DNA of 24,983 nucleotides from Flavobacteriales bacterium UBA1694 (GCA_002319955.1 DCJS01000025.1:15998-40980), one strand, 5' to 3'. Numbered from the stretch's first letter, positions 14,466-22,748 are shown. Numbers and translations: made by a program. The notes: generated by a model not told the origin, from the letters alone.

Positions 14466-15135
14466 ATTTGATCTCGATAACCTAAAAAAACAGTGGCAAG
14501 ACCAACCACTAGAGCAAAAATATGGGGCTCCAGAAATCCTCCAGATGCTCAATAAAAAGTCACGCAATTATGTGAAATATATATTTTACATAAGCGTTAT
14601 TGAATTCGCTTTCTTTATTGCCGTGACACTTTATTATTATATAAAAGGCGACGACCTAGCAGAACTCATGGCCATTATTGAGCGCTTAGGTGTGAAAGAC
14701 TCTCAACGCTACCAAGAAAACTTCAATTTAATTTATACCCTTGTGAAAGGCGTTAGTTTGGCGGTAAGTTGTTTTTTTGTGATCCGATTTTACCGAGTCT
14801 ACACCAAAATCAAAGTGGAGGAAAATTTAAAAAGTTTCATTTTGCAAATTGTTAAATTCCGTAAAACAGTCAGCCTATTCATCCTGCTTAACATTGTGCT
14901 CGTGGTGCTTTTCATTAGCCTGATCCTTGCCTTTGTATTCGCAGTGCTCTACCAGCAGGACGTTCATATTGAAAGCGCAACGCTTTATGGGTTTGCCACA
15001 GGGCTTTTAGTTTCAACACTTTTTACCGCCCTTCTTATATGGATCTATTACCGTCTCGTTTATGGAATCCTGATGGGAAGACTTGGACGCACCTTAAAGC
15101 AATTAAAAGAAATTGAAAATTCCGCTGTAAATTAA
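14458..15135 (+). CDS. Multi-pass membrane protein coupled to the ECF sigma factor (possible anti-sigma)
   Basis: A 225-residue protein starting eight bases before the sigma-factor stop. The soluble N-terminus (residues 1-38) holds the motif FDLDNLKKQWQDQPLEQKY, and four hydrophobic segments follow at about 41-62, 95-112, 139-168 and 177-200, ending in a charged tail. There is no ZAS/HxxxCxxC zinc motif or FecR domain. Similar proteins follow ECF sigma genes in Bacteroidota (recollection), where the cytoplasmic N-terminus is a plausible sigma-binding segment; the anti-sigma role is inference from coupling alone. Confidence 0.75.
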   Translation: MPEFDLDNLKKQWQDQPLEQKYGAPEILQMLNKKSRNYVKYIFYISVIEFAFFIAVTLYYYIKGDDLAELMAIIERLGVKDSQRYQENFNLIYTLVKGVSLAVSCFFVIRFYRVYTKIKVEENLKSFILQIVKFRKTVSLFILLNIVLVVLFISLILAFVFAVLYQQDVHIESATLYGFATGLLVSTLFTALLIWIYYRLVYGILMGRLGRTLKQLKEIENSAVN

Positions 15136-15136
15136 A

Positions 15137-15164
15137 AGAGAGAAACCCTCTTGGGCTTCCCTCT
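15137..15164 (-). terminator. Intrinsic terminator of rpoN (better on the minus strand)
   Basis: A stem of 15137-15148 with 15153-15164 and loop TCTT lies in the convergent gap. On the plus strand it has two A-C mismatches; on the minus strand these become G-U pairs, giving an uninterrupted 12-pair stem followed by UUUAAUUU. It therefore should terminate rpoN more efficiently than the sigma/membrane-protein transcript. Confidence 0.7.
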
Positions 15165-15191
15165 ATAAATCTTTAATTAAGCTGTAAATCT

Positions 15192-16670
15192 TTACAATTC
15201 CTTTCTTAACCGAGCCACTGGAATACTAAGCTGCTCACGGTATTTGGCAATTGTTCGTCGGGCAATATTATACCCCTTTTCTTTTAAGAGTCCCACTAGG
15301 GCATCGTCTGTGTGCGGCTTTCTTTTATTCTCTTTTTCAATGACTTCCTGAAGATGCATTTTGATCTCTTTGGTTGAGACTTCCTCTCCGTCATCGTTTG
15401 TTAACGAATCTGAGAACAAGGACTTCAAATAAATAATCCCATTGGGCGTGTCCGCATACTTACTTTTAACGACTCTTGAAATCGTAGAAATATCAAATCC
15501 GGTAATATCCGCAACGTCCTTTAAAATCATCGGGCGAAGAGACTTATCGTCTCCAGTTAGGAAGTATTCCTTTTGAAGCTTCACAATGGCAGTTATGGTT
15601 TGAAGTAGCGTGTTTTGTCTTTGATTAATGGCATCAATATACCACTTAGCCGCATCAAGTTTCTGTTTGATAAAAAGCGCGGCCTGCTTATGCTCACTTG
15701 AGGTTTTATCATGTGAATAAGTGGAAAGAATTTCTTTATATTCATCTGATACTCTCAATGTCGGAGCGTTCTTGCTATTGAGTTGTGGGATTACTTCGAA
15801 TTTCCCTTTCGCTAGCTCTTTAATCTGAATAACAAAATCGGGAATTATTTCTTGGTTAATCGTGATGGTCTGGGTATCGAAATTCCCTCCAACTTTAGGA
15901 GAAAGTTTTGAGATCTCTTCCAAAGCATCTTTCAGATCCTCCTCATCCACATCATACTTTTGCATGATTTTACTGTAATGCTTATTGGTTAAAGCATCGA
16001 ATTGGTTTCTCAGAATATTCGCGGCTAAAGTCACCGACTTATCGCGCGTAATTTTCTTTTCTATCTGAAGTAAAAGACATTCTTGTAAACTTCTTGCACC
16101 AACACCTGGAGGGTCAAATTTTTGCAAATAATTTTCCAGAACATTTTCAACCTCTGGAATGGAGGTGTAGATTCCTTGGGAAAAGGCAAGATCATCGACA
16201 ATGGACTTAATCTCCCGTCTTAAATACCCGTCTGTATCTAAATTCCCTATTAAGTACTCGCCAATTAGCAGATCGTTTTCTCCAATATTTATAAGGCGAA
16301 TTTGTTCGATCAAATAATCGTGGAGTGTTTGGCCTTCGGTGAGTAGACTTTCGTTATCAAATTCTTCATCGTCGACCGAGTAGTTGCTTGAAGCCGTTTT
16401 GTAGGAAGGCTCATCGTCAAAAAGATAGTCATTTACATCAAAATCGGTGTCAATGGTTTCAGTTCCTTCGTCCTCAAATTCAGCAGTTTCCTCGAAGTTT
16501 TCACCCTCCTTTTCCTCTTCACTCGTGCGTTCTAGCGCTGGATTTTCTTCCAGCTCTCTTTCCAATTCCTCCTCAAATTCCAACGTATGGAGCTGAATCA
16601 GTTTCATCAATTGAATCTGCTGAGGCGCCAGTTTTTGGCCGAGTTTAAGTTGTAAATTTTGTTTTAACAT
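15192..16670 (-). CDS. rpoN: RNA polymerase sigma-54 factor
   Basis: A 492-residue sigma-54. The start at 16670 (MLKQNLQ) is chosen over the in-frame TTG at 16682. Region I (1-50) is glutamine- and leucine-rich with LKLGQKLAPQQIQLMKLI, and an acidic region II spans about 45-105. The core-binding domain follows (DGYLRREI, FDPPGVGARSLQECLLLQI), then the helix-turn-helix with DISTISRVVKSKY and the RpoN box ARRTIAKYR at 470-478 near the C-terminus, which reads the -24 element. Promoters it serves need an AAA+ activator, none of which is in the window. It lies 78 bp after asnS on the same strand, a neighbourhood I recall as common in Bacteroidota. Confidence 0.97.
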   Translation of the reverse strand: MLKQNLQLKLGQKLAPQQIQLMKLIQLHTLEFEEELERELEENPALERTSEEEKEGENFEETAEFEDEGTETIDTDFDVNDYLFDDEPSYKTASSNYSVDDEEFDNESLLTEGQTLHDYLIEQIRLINIGENDLLIGEYLIGNLDTDGYLRREIKSIVDDLAFSQGIYTSIPEVENVLENYLQKFDPPGVGARSLQECLLLQIEKKITRDKSVTLAANILRNQFDALTNKHYSKIMQKYDVDEEDLKDALEEISKLSPKVGGNFDTQTITINQEIIPDFVIQIKELAKGKFEVIPQLNSKNAPTLRVSDEYKEILSTYSHDKTSSEHKQAALFIKQKLDAAKWYIDAINQRQNTLLQTITAIVKLQKEYFLTGDDKSLRPMILKDVADITGFDISTISRVVKSKYADTPNGIIYLKSLFSDSLTNDDGEEVSTKEIKMHLQEVIEKENKRKPHTDDALVGLLKEKGYNIARRTIAKYREQLSIPVARLRKEL

Positions 16671-16687
16671 AAATTGGTTCAAGCATA

Positions 16688-16695
16688 CAAAAATA
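16688..16695 (-). promoter_or_regulatory. Candidate -7 element of rpoN (TATTTTTG)
   Basis: TATTTTTG on the minus strand matches TAnnTTTG and ends 17 bp before the ATG at 16670, supporting that start. No well-spaced -33 TTG was found. It implies rpoN can be transcribed separately from asnS. Confidence 0.4.
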
Positions 16696-16748
16696 GATGG
16701 AATTCCTTGGGGTGTTCTATAGGGTATTCGAAATATTTTATATAATTA

Positions 16749-18200
16749 TTAAAATTCTGCACTTTTTGGTGCTCTTGGAAATGGAATCACGTCGCGAATG
16801 TTGGTCATCCCAGTTACAAAGAGAATCAAGCGCTCTAAACCAAGACCGAAACCGGCATGCGGCACAGAGCCAAATTTCCGAGTATCTAAATACCAATAAA
16901 GTTCTTTCTGATCCACCTCCATCAGTTCCATTTTCTCTTTCAAGACCGCGAGGCGCTCCTCTCTTTGCGAGCCACCAATGATTTCACCAATTCCTGGGAA
17001 TAGAACATCCATGGCCGCAACGGTTTTGCCCTCATCATTCAAACGCATGTAGAACGCTTTAATCTCTTTAGGATAATCAAACAAAACGACTGGGCACCCG
17101 AAGTGCTTTTCAACTAGGAAACGCTCGTGCTCACTCTTTAAATCTGCACCCCAGCCCTCGAGCGGGTATTTAAACTTCCCTTTCTTATTCTCTTTTGAAT
17201 TCATCAGGATGTCTATAGCCTCAGAATAAGAAACGCGCTTAAAGCGTTTTGCAATGACATTTTCTAATTTTTCTATTAATCCTTCTTTCGCTCTGTCTTT
17301 CTCAGGTTTTTGCTTCTGCTCCTGGGCAAAGCGGGCATCTAAAAAGGCCAAATCATCTTTACAATTATCTAAAGCGTACTGAATTACATACTTTAAAAAA
17401 TCTTCTGCAAGGTCAATATTATCTTCAAGATTATTGAAAGCCACCTCGGGCTCAACCATCCAGAATTCGGCTAAGTGACGCGTGGTATTAGAGTTTTCGG
17501 CTCTAAAGGTCGGTCCAAAGGTATAAACGCGCCCAAGTCCCATCATAGCGGTTTCAGCCTCTAACTGACCAGATACGGTAAGACTTGTCTTACGCGCAAA
17601 GAAATCTTGTTCAAAATCAACTTCTCCAGCTTCATTTCGAGGCACCTCATTCAAATCAAATGCGGTCACGCCAAACATTTCCCCTGCTCCCTCGGCGTCC
17701 GCTCCGGTAATAATTGGGGTATGAATATAATTAAATTGGTTCTTACGGAAGTACTCATGAATCGCAAAACTCACTGCGCTTCGTACTCTAAAAATAGCCC
17801 CAAATAGATTCGTTCTAAACCGAAGGTGCGCTTCTTCACGCAATTTTTCAAGTGAGTGCTTCTTGGGTTGTAAAATAGTCTTCTGGAGTTCATCGTACAG
17901 ATTATCCCCTAAGATTTCAATTTTATTAGCAATAATCTCAACGGTTTGTCCTGCACCTTGACTCTCTACGACTTCTCCAGTTATTTTTAGAGAAGATCCA
18001 ATATTGATCATTTTAAGCAAATCCTCACTAAATCCCTGCTCAGGATTTACTACAATTTGTATTGTATTAAGGGTTGACCCGTCATTTAGCGCAATAAATC
18101 GGTTTGAACGGAATGCTTTCACCCACCCATAAAGGGTAAGGTCATGGTGAAGTACTTTTTTGTACTCTGTTAAAATGTCGTTTATGGTACTCTTTTTCAT
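16749..18200 (-). CDS. asnS: Asparagine--tRNA ligase
   Basis: A 483-residue class IIb aminoacyl-tRNA synthetase charging tRNA(Asn). The start at 18200 (MKKSTINDIL) follows a TAnnTTTG promoter element; the frame is open further to 18302 but would run through that element. An N-terminal OB-fold (about 15-110, LYGWVKAFRSNRFIALNDGS) binds the anticodon. Class II motif 1 lies around the RVRSAVSFAIHEYFRKNQF segment, motif 2 is FRAENSNTTRHLAEFWM and motif 3 is GLGLER (452-457). The motifs and length fit AsnRS rather than AspRS. Direct AsnRS means the amidotransferase route is not needed for Asn-tRNA. Confidence 0.96.
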   Translation of the reverse strand: MKKSTINDILTEYKKVLHHDLTLYGWVKAFRSNRFIALNDGSTLNTIQIVVNPEQGFSEDLLKMINIGSSLKITGEVVESQGAGQTVEIIANKIEILGDNLYDELQKTILQPKKHSLEKLREEAHLRFRTNLFGAIFRVRSAVSFAIHEYFRKNQFNYIHTPIITGADAEGAGEMFGVTAFDLNEVPRNEAGEVDFEQDFFARKTSLTVSGQLEAETAMMGLGRVYTFGPTFRAENSNTTRHLAEFWMVEPEVAFNNLEDNIDLAEDFLKYVIQYALDNCKDDLAFLDARFAQEQKQKPEKDRAKEGLIEKLENVIAKRFKRVSYSEAIDILMNSKENKKGKFKYPLEGWGADLKSEHERFLVEKHFGCPVVLFDYPKEIKAFYMRLNDEGKTVAAMDVLFPGIGEIIGGSQREERLAVLKEKMELMEVDQKELYWYLDTRKFGSVPHAGFGLGLERLILFVTGMTNIRDVIPFPRAPKSAEF

Positions 18201-18221
18201 TATATATACAACTGTTGAGGA

Positions 18222-18229
18222 CAAAGGTA
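18222..18229 (-). promoter_or_regulatory. Candidate -7 element of asnS (TACCTTTG)
   Basis: TACCTTTG on the minus strand matches TAnnTTTG and lies 21 bp before the ATG at 18200. The nearest upstream TTG is 26 bp away, longer than the usual 17-23. It supports the shorter start of asnS. Confidence 0.5.
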
Positions 18230-18354
18230 ATAAAAATGGCTTAATTTTTGATAGGCAAGCTCGAATCATCTCAAAAATAAATCTCTTTTTTTTAGGCGGC
18301 AAAGGGTATGAAAAAGGGCTATAAGACGCAGGAAATTAGTAATTCTCAAAAAAA

Positions 18355-18687
18355 TTAAGGCCTTCGATACTTGAGAAAGCTCCAAAAAGGTCTTGTTCTC
18401 AAATACTGCAATTCTGATTCATTTGCGAAGGCCTCGCGCTCAAAGGAAATCCGTCTATAGGCTTGAGCGGCATTTCGTAATTTAAAATACCAAATATAAT
18501 ACTCAACGACGTACCAAATATAAAAGAATACAACAAGAAGCTCTAGTTGCTGGCGAAGGTGAATTTTTTCATGGTTAATTAAGACCGGATCTTGTTTGTC
18601 CTGTGCCGATCTCAATATAACAAGTGGAAATAGCGCAATGCCATTTATTTTTGTATTTTTGAGAAGTCTTGACCACACCACAACCAT
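18355..18687 (-). CDS. Small membrane protein with an HExxH zincin-like motif
   Basis: A 110-residue protein. A first hydrophobic stretch (15-25) precedes HEKIH at residues 39-43, which has the HExxH pattern of zinc metallopeptidases; an aromatic-rich hydrophobic helix (about 48-68) follows, then FEREAFANE (82-90), where a glutamate could be the third zinc ligand. This arrangement resembles a minimal M48/M56-type active site, and similar short proteins occur in flavobacteria, but peptidase activity is unproven. The ATG at 18687 is only 4 bp downstream of a TACTTTTG element (18692-18699), so the mRNA may be leaderless or the true start lies at a nearby GTG. It is divergent from the DUF5522 gene. 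Confidence 0.65.
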   Translation of the reverse strand: MVVVWSRLLKNTKINGIALFPLVILRSAQDKQDPVLINHEKIHLRQQLELLVVFFYIWYVVEYYIWYFKLRNAAQAYRRISFEREAFANESELQYLRTRPFWSFLKYRRP

Positions 18688-18730
18688 AGACCAAAAGTAC
18701 TCAAAATTTTCGTAGATTTAAATTTAACTT

Positions 18731-18919
18731 ATGGCCCACATTCCAATCAAAGAACATGAAGACTACTACTATAATGAGCAGGGGTACCGGGTTTTTACAG
18801 AAAATTACCATTTAAAACGAGGCTTTTGCTGTAAAAATGGGTGTAAGCATTGCCCTTACGGCTACGATAAGAAAACGGATACCTTTATTAAGAACCACAC
18901 TAAAAACAAGTCCAAATGA
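18731..18919 (+). CDS. DUF5522 family small cysteine-rich protein
   Basis: A 62-residue protein with the conserved core GYRVFTENYHLKRGFCCKNG (residues 18-37) then CKHCPYGYD. C33, C34, C38 and C41 (with H40) could bind a metal ion or serve in redox; function is unknown. There is no signal peptide. The stop codon overlaps the start of the DUF4136 lipoprotein by four bases (ATGA), so the two are translationally coupled. Confidence 0.8.
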   Translation: MAHIPIKEHEDYYYNEQGYRVFTENYHLKRGFCCKNGCKHCPYGYDKKTDTFIKNHTKNKSK

Positions 18920-19437
18920 AAAAATATGCCATTCTTCTTTTCTCTGCGGCGATTCTCACAATCGTTTCGTGCAGCCCATTTCAAGTGCGCTCCGATTTTG
19001 CAGAAAATACAAATTTCAATCAGTACCGAACCTATCAGCTTCGAATTGACGATTTGAAATTAAACGATATTGACAAGGACCGCGTCCTTAACGAGGTTTC
19101 AAGACAACTTCAGTCCAAAGGACTCTCTGTTTCACAAACGCCTGAACTTATCGTAAATGTGAAAGCAAAACATAAGAACATTAACGACATCCAATCCACT
19201 AGACCTTACGGAATGTATGGCTGGGGTAACCCATGGGGCTGGGGCTTTGGAATGCAAAGAACCTGGAGCACAAACTACAACCGGGGTGGACTGGTAATCG
19301 ATCTGATCGATGCTAAGACACAAAGACTCATCTGGCAAGGCATCGGAGATGGAATTTCTGTAGACTCGCCAAAATCTAAGCAAAAGCAAATTCCTCAAAT
19401 CATCGAGGAAATCATGGCTAACTATCCACCAAACTAG
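18916..19437 (+). CDS. DUF4136 domain lipoprotein
   Basis: A 173-residue lipoprotein: a type II signal peptide with lipobox ending at C19 (TIVSC), followed by SPFQV. The body from about residue 25 fits DUF4136: FAENTNFNQYRTYQL at the start, a Gly/Trp-rich central loop (YGMYGWGNPWGWGFG, about 100-114), GGLVIDLIDAKTQRLIWQG, and a C-terminal amphipathic helix. It should be anchored in the outer or inner membrane facing the periplasm; the function is unknown. It is coupled to the DUF5522 gene and ends in a strong terminator. Confidence 0.85.
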   Translation: MKKYAILLFSAAILTIVSCSPFQVRSDFAENTNFNQYRTYQLRIDDLKLNDIDKDRVLNEVSRQLQSKGLSVSQTPELIVNVKAKHKNINDIQSTRPYGMYGWGNPWGWGFGMQRTWSTNYNRGGLVIDLIDAKTQRLIWQGIGDGISVDSPKSKQKQIPQIIEEIMANYPPN

Positions 19438-19456
19438 TCCAGCAATTTATCAATCA

Positions 19457-19494
19457 AAAAAGCCAACAGAACCTTGGGGTTTTGTTGGCTTTTT
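19457..19494 (+). terminator. Intrinsic terminator after the DUF4136 gene
   Basis: A 17-pair stem (19457-19473 with 19478-19494, one G-U pair at 19469/19482), loop TTGG, and T-run in the right arm. Its A-run on the left makes it usable for the convergent phosphatase transcript as well. Confidence 0.88.
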
Positions 19495-19511
19495 CATTTT
19501 CATGCTATGAT

Positions 19512-21155
19512 TTAGTCGATTAGCTCTGAAATTGGATTTCCAATTGCGCCGCTCGGATTCTCAATTTTCAATAATTGAGCAAGTGTTGGTGCAATATCGG
19601 TCATGTGGTAGGGTTTTGAACTAGCCCCTTTTTTTATACCCGTTCCCATGAATACCAAAGGAATGTGCGAATCGTAAGAATTCCAGACGCTGTGCGTGGT
19701 GCCTGTTTTAGAATACGAAGGCAAAAGACCGTCTTGAGTTACGATTTGAATATCGCCGCTTCGCTGCCAATGGTACCCGTTGATGATTCTTGATTTGATC
19801 GGCTGAGGAATTGGCGATTCACCGACTTCCTTAAGTTGAACTGCGTATAAAACACGCTTATCTTGATTCAGCCAGTCCACGATAAACTCACTCACATCAT
19901 CAGAGTCCAGATCATTTGCTTTAATGGCGCCCTTATTTAAATAGATTTGATAATTTTCAAGGCCTAAAAGAAGGTCTGTCTGTCCAAACTTCTGTTGCAA
20001 CGCGCCTTTTAAACTCGACACTAAGTCTACATCATAAAATCCCCCTTTAAGCTTATTCTCTTTCATATACCCCTCAGCATGAGCTGCTCCGTGATCTGCG
20101 GTTAAAAAGACTAAGTAATTATCCTTTCCGACTTTGCGGTCAAGGGTTTTAAAAAATTCAGCAAGGTCTTGATCCAGTCTTATATAGGTGTCTTGAACCT
20201 CCATTGAATTGGGTCCAAATTTATGTCCTACATAGTCTGTTGAGGCTAGATTCACGACTAAAAAGTCCGCGTCTGCGTCCGCTCCCAAAGCGTAGCCATC
20301 CACTGCCGCACTGGCAGCCATTAATGTCAGGGTGTTTCCAAATGGAGTGCTGCGAATCACATTTTTATCTTTATCGAAATCAGCTAAAAGCCCTTTGTAG
20401 GGAAAAGTTGGGGTGCTCGCACTCCCTAGAAGGCCTTCCCATGGGGCATTGTCTCGCGTACTTTCACGGTACTTGCTTGGATCCTTAAGAAGATTCCAGC
20501 CTTTCGAGACAAGCTCACGCGCATGGTTTTTTGCATTAAACTCTTGAAGCCACTTTGGGAGCTCAGTCATGTAGTAAGAACTGGTCACGAAATTTCCATT
20601 CCCTTCATCAAACCAAAACGCCCCGGTGGGATTGTGCCCTGCAGGAAGTATCGATGCCCGGTCTTTCAAAGAAACACCGACGACTTTTGATCTAAAGTTG
20701 GTTGCTATTCCCAATTGGTCTGTGATGGTTGTGCTCATCAGGTTGTGAGGGGAATGCCCCCCAATCTTTTCCGAACTTGTACCCACCCCTTTGACACTGG
20801 TGTCGGTGGTACAGTAAATCGTTTTACCGCTACTGCGTTCGATCCAGTCGTTGCCCGCAATGCCGTGGATCGAAGGTACGGACCCTGTATAGACCGACGT
20901 ATGACCTAAGGCCGTTACTGTTGGAAGATAATCAATCATGACGTTACTAAAACTAAAGCCCTGAGAAAGCATGCGGTTAAAGCCCTCAGTGCCGTAGTGA
21001 TCTTGATAGCGGGTTAAGTAATCCCATCGCATTTGATCAACCACAAGGCCTACAACCAACTTTGCTGCAGGCACTTTCGTGGTATTAGCCACTTGAGCAT
21101 GGAGACTTAGGCTCATGAAAAAGCCAAGAAAAAAAAGTTTAAATGAACTACGCAT
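19512..21155 (-). CDS. pafA: PafA-type alkaline phosphatase
   Basis: A 547-residue exported phosphatase of the PafA/NPP-like branch of the alkaline phosphatase superfamily. The start at 21155 (MRSSFKL) is chosen because the longer frame from 21173 begins with a TTG inside a promoter element. Residues 1-20 are a signal peptide ending LHA. The nucleophile T79 (YLPTVTALGHTS) follows the metal-site VVDQMRWDY, with N102, and K164/R166 in SLKDRASILPAGH matching Elizabethkingia PafA Thr79, Asn100, Lys162 and Arg164 (546 residues). It hydrolyses organic phosphomonoesters in the periplasm; PafA is known as not repressed by phosphate. It is divergent from a second, PhoA-type phosphatase. Confidence 0.93.
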   Translation of the reverse strand: MRSSFKLFFLGFFMSLSLHAQVANTTKVPAAKLVVGLVVDQMRWDYLTRYQDHYGTEGFNRMLSQGFSFSNVMIDYLPTVTALGHTSVYTGSVPSIHGIAGNDWIERSSGKTIYCTTDTSVKGVGTSSEKIGGHSPHNLMSTTITDQLGIATNFRSKVVGVSLKDRASILPAGHNPTGAFWFDEGNGNFVTSSYYMTELPKWLQEFNAKNHARELVSKGWNLLKDPSKYRESTRDNAPWEGLLGSASTPTFPYKGLLADFDKDKNVIRSTPFGNTLTLMAASAAVDGYALGADADADFLVVNLASTDYVGHKFGPNSMEVQDTYIRLDQDLAEFFKTLDRKVGKDNYLVFLTADHGAAHAEGYMKENKLKGGFYDVDLVSSLKGALQQKFGQTDLLLGLENYQIYLNKGAIKANDLDSDDVSEFIVDWLNQDKRVLYAVQLKEVGESPIPQPIKSRIINGYHWQRSGDIQIVTQDGLLPSYSKTGTTHSVWNSYDSHIPLVFMGTGIKKGASSKPYHMTDIAPTLAQLLKIENPSGAIGNPISELID

Positions 21156-21170
21156 AGTGAAATTTTTAAG

Positions 21171-21178
21171 CAAATTTA
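21171..21178 (-). promoter_or_regulatory. -7 element of pafA (TAAATTTG)
   Basis: TAAATTTG on the minus strand exactly fits TAnnTTTG, ending 15 bp before the ATG. A TTG (21203-21205) lies 24 bp upstream, just above the usual range. It excludes the TTG start at 21173. Confidence 0.5.
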
Positions 21179-21242
21179 ATGTAAAAAGCTCGATTTTCAG
21201 GGCAAAAACGTAAAATTCACATGCTGTTAAACTTACATTGTT

Positions 21243-21250
21243 TAAATTTG
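21243..21250 (+). promoter_or_regulatory. -7 element of the PhoA-type phosphatase (TAAATTTG)
   Basis: TAAATTTG, identical to the element of the divergent pafA gene, ends 16 bp before the ATG at 21267. No -33 TTG with normal spacing was found. The short leader is A-rich, typical of Bacteroidota starts without Shine-Dalgarno. Confidence 0.45.
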
Positions 21251-21266
21251 AAAAAGTAAAAAAACA

Positions 21267-22676
21267 ATGAAAAGACGCGATTTTTTAAGGGGTGGTTCAC
21301 TCGCACTTGGCGGTTTACTCTTAACCCCAACCGGCCTGAAGGCGGGCAAGTTGAGGGAGGCTTTTGGAAAACAAAAAGCAAAGAACATTATCTTTCTTGT
21401 AAGTGATGGGATGAGTAGCGGCACGCTCGCCATGGCCGATTTATATAACCGCAGAAAGAATGGTCGGGCCTCAAATTGGATTGCCCTTTACGAGTCCGGA
21501 CTTGTGAACCGAGGTCTAATGGATATGGCCTCAGCGAACGCCATTATAACCGATTCGGCGGCCGCGAGTTCCTCATGGGGTGGTGGACACCGGGTTAATA
21601 ACGGCAGTCTTAATATTGGACCAAACGGAGAAGCCCACCTGCCAATACTTCAAAAATTCAAAAAATCTGGCAAAAAGGTAGGATGTGTAACAACCGTTCC
21701 AATTACCCACGCCACACCTGCAGGATTCAGTGTTGCGATAAAAAGTCGTAACGCACAAGAAGACATCGCAGAACTGTATGTCGACTTAAACTTCGATGTC
21801 ATGATGGGAGGAGGAAATCGCTATTTTGATAAAGAGAAGCGCGATGACAAAAAGGACGTTTATAAAAAGTTCGAAGAGAAAGGCTACAGTGTTGCACGCT
21901 CTAGGGACCAAATGTTAAAAGCACCAAAGAACAAACCACTATTAGCGACTTTCGCTGACGATGGCCTACCCTATAGCGCCGACCAGAAAAGTGACAAAAC
22001 TTTTCAAGCAGAAGTGCCTACACTTGCCGAAATGACACAAAAAGGGATTGATCAAATGAAAGACCACCCAGCGGGTTTTGTCATGCAAGTAGAAGCAGGT
22101 AAAGTCGATTGGGCCGCGCACGCAAATGATATTACAGGACTTCTCTACGATCAATTAGCCTTTGATGAGGCTGTAAAGGTCGCGCTCGATTTCGCATCGA
22201 AAGACAAAAACACTTTGGTGGTCATTACCTCAGACCATGGCAATGCAAACCCTGGTTTAGTTTACGGCAGTAAGGCAAATGAAAATTTTGATCGCATCCA
22301 AGGATTTGCGCATACAAATGAATGGATTCTCCAAGGCATTCAGAAGAATGATTCCATTGAAACTATTCAAGCCCGAATTTCACAGGCGAATGCCGGCTAT
22401 AAGATCAGCACGCAAAAGGCAAAAGAGCTTCATAGCTATTACCAAAACGCAGAATACGAAGACGGCGTCTATAATCCACGAAAACTTCCCTTTAGGCTTC
22501 TTGCTGAACTTCAACAAGAGTTCACCTCAACGAGTTGGATCAGTATGGACCACTCTTCTGACTATGTAGAATTAGCCATGTACGGACCTGGTAGTGATCT
22601 TATGAAACCCTTTATGCGTAACACCGACATCCATCCAATGCTGCTTAAAGCAGCCGAAGTAGAAAATAAATTCTAA
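21267..22676 (+). CDS. Tat-exported alkaline phosphatase (PhoA family)
   Basis: A 469-residue member of the classic PhoA family. It begins with RRDFLRGGSLALGGLLL, a twin-arginine signal (R3-R4), so it should be folded and metal-loaded before export. Metal/nucleophile features: D47 in FLVSDGMSSG, S97 in TDSAAAS (E. coli Ser102), the ITHATPAGF segment, VEAGKVDWAAHAND with Asp/His zinc ligands, ITSDHGN (Asp-His), and a later MDHSSD histidine. It would release phosphate from monoesters in the periplasm. The pairing with divergent PafA suggests a joint phosphate-scavenging role with separate promoters and a different export route (Tat against Sec). Confidence 0.92.
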   Translation: MKRRDFLRGGSLALGGLLLTPTGLKAGKLREAFGKQKAKNIIFLVSDGMSSGTLAMADLYNRRKNGRASNWIALYESGLVNRGLMDMASANAIITDSAAASSSWGGGHRVNNGSLNIGPNGEAHLPILQKFKKSGKKVGCVTTVPITHATPAGFSVAIKSRNAQEDIAELYVDLNFDVMMGGGNRYFDKEKRDDKKDVYKKFEEKGYSVARSRDQMLKAPKNKPLLATFADDGLPYSADQKSDKTFQAEVPTLAEMTQKGIDQMKDHPAGFVMQVEAGKVDWAAHANDITGLLYDQLAFDEAVKVALDFASKDKNTLVVITSDHGNANPGLVYGSKANENFDRIQGFAHTNEWILQGIQKNDSIETIQARISQANAGYKISTQKAKELHSYYQNAEYEDGVYNPRKLPFRLLAELQQEFTSTSWISMDHSSDYVELAMYGPGSDLMKPFMRNTDIHPMLLKAAEVENKF

Positions 22677-22696
22677 ACACCGACACCTTTAGAATG

Positions 22697-22729
22697 CTAA
22701 AAAGCCACTCAAAATGAGTGGCTTTTTAG
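22697..22729. terminator. Bidirectional terminator between the PhoA-type gene and mdh
   Basis: A perfect 15-bp stem (22697-22711 with 22715-22729) with AAA loop, flanked by A-run and T-run on both strands, located between two convergent genes. Confidence 0.92.
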
Positions 22730-22748
22730 TTCTGTAAGATCTTTAAGC

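Noticed and set aside
18201..18302. N-terminal extension of asnS
   Set aside because: It crosses the TACCTTTG promoter element; the OB-fold begins shortly after MKKSTINDIL.
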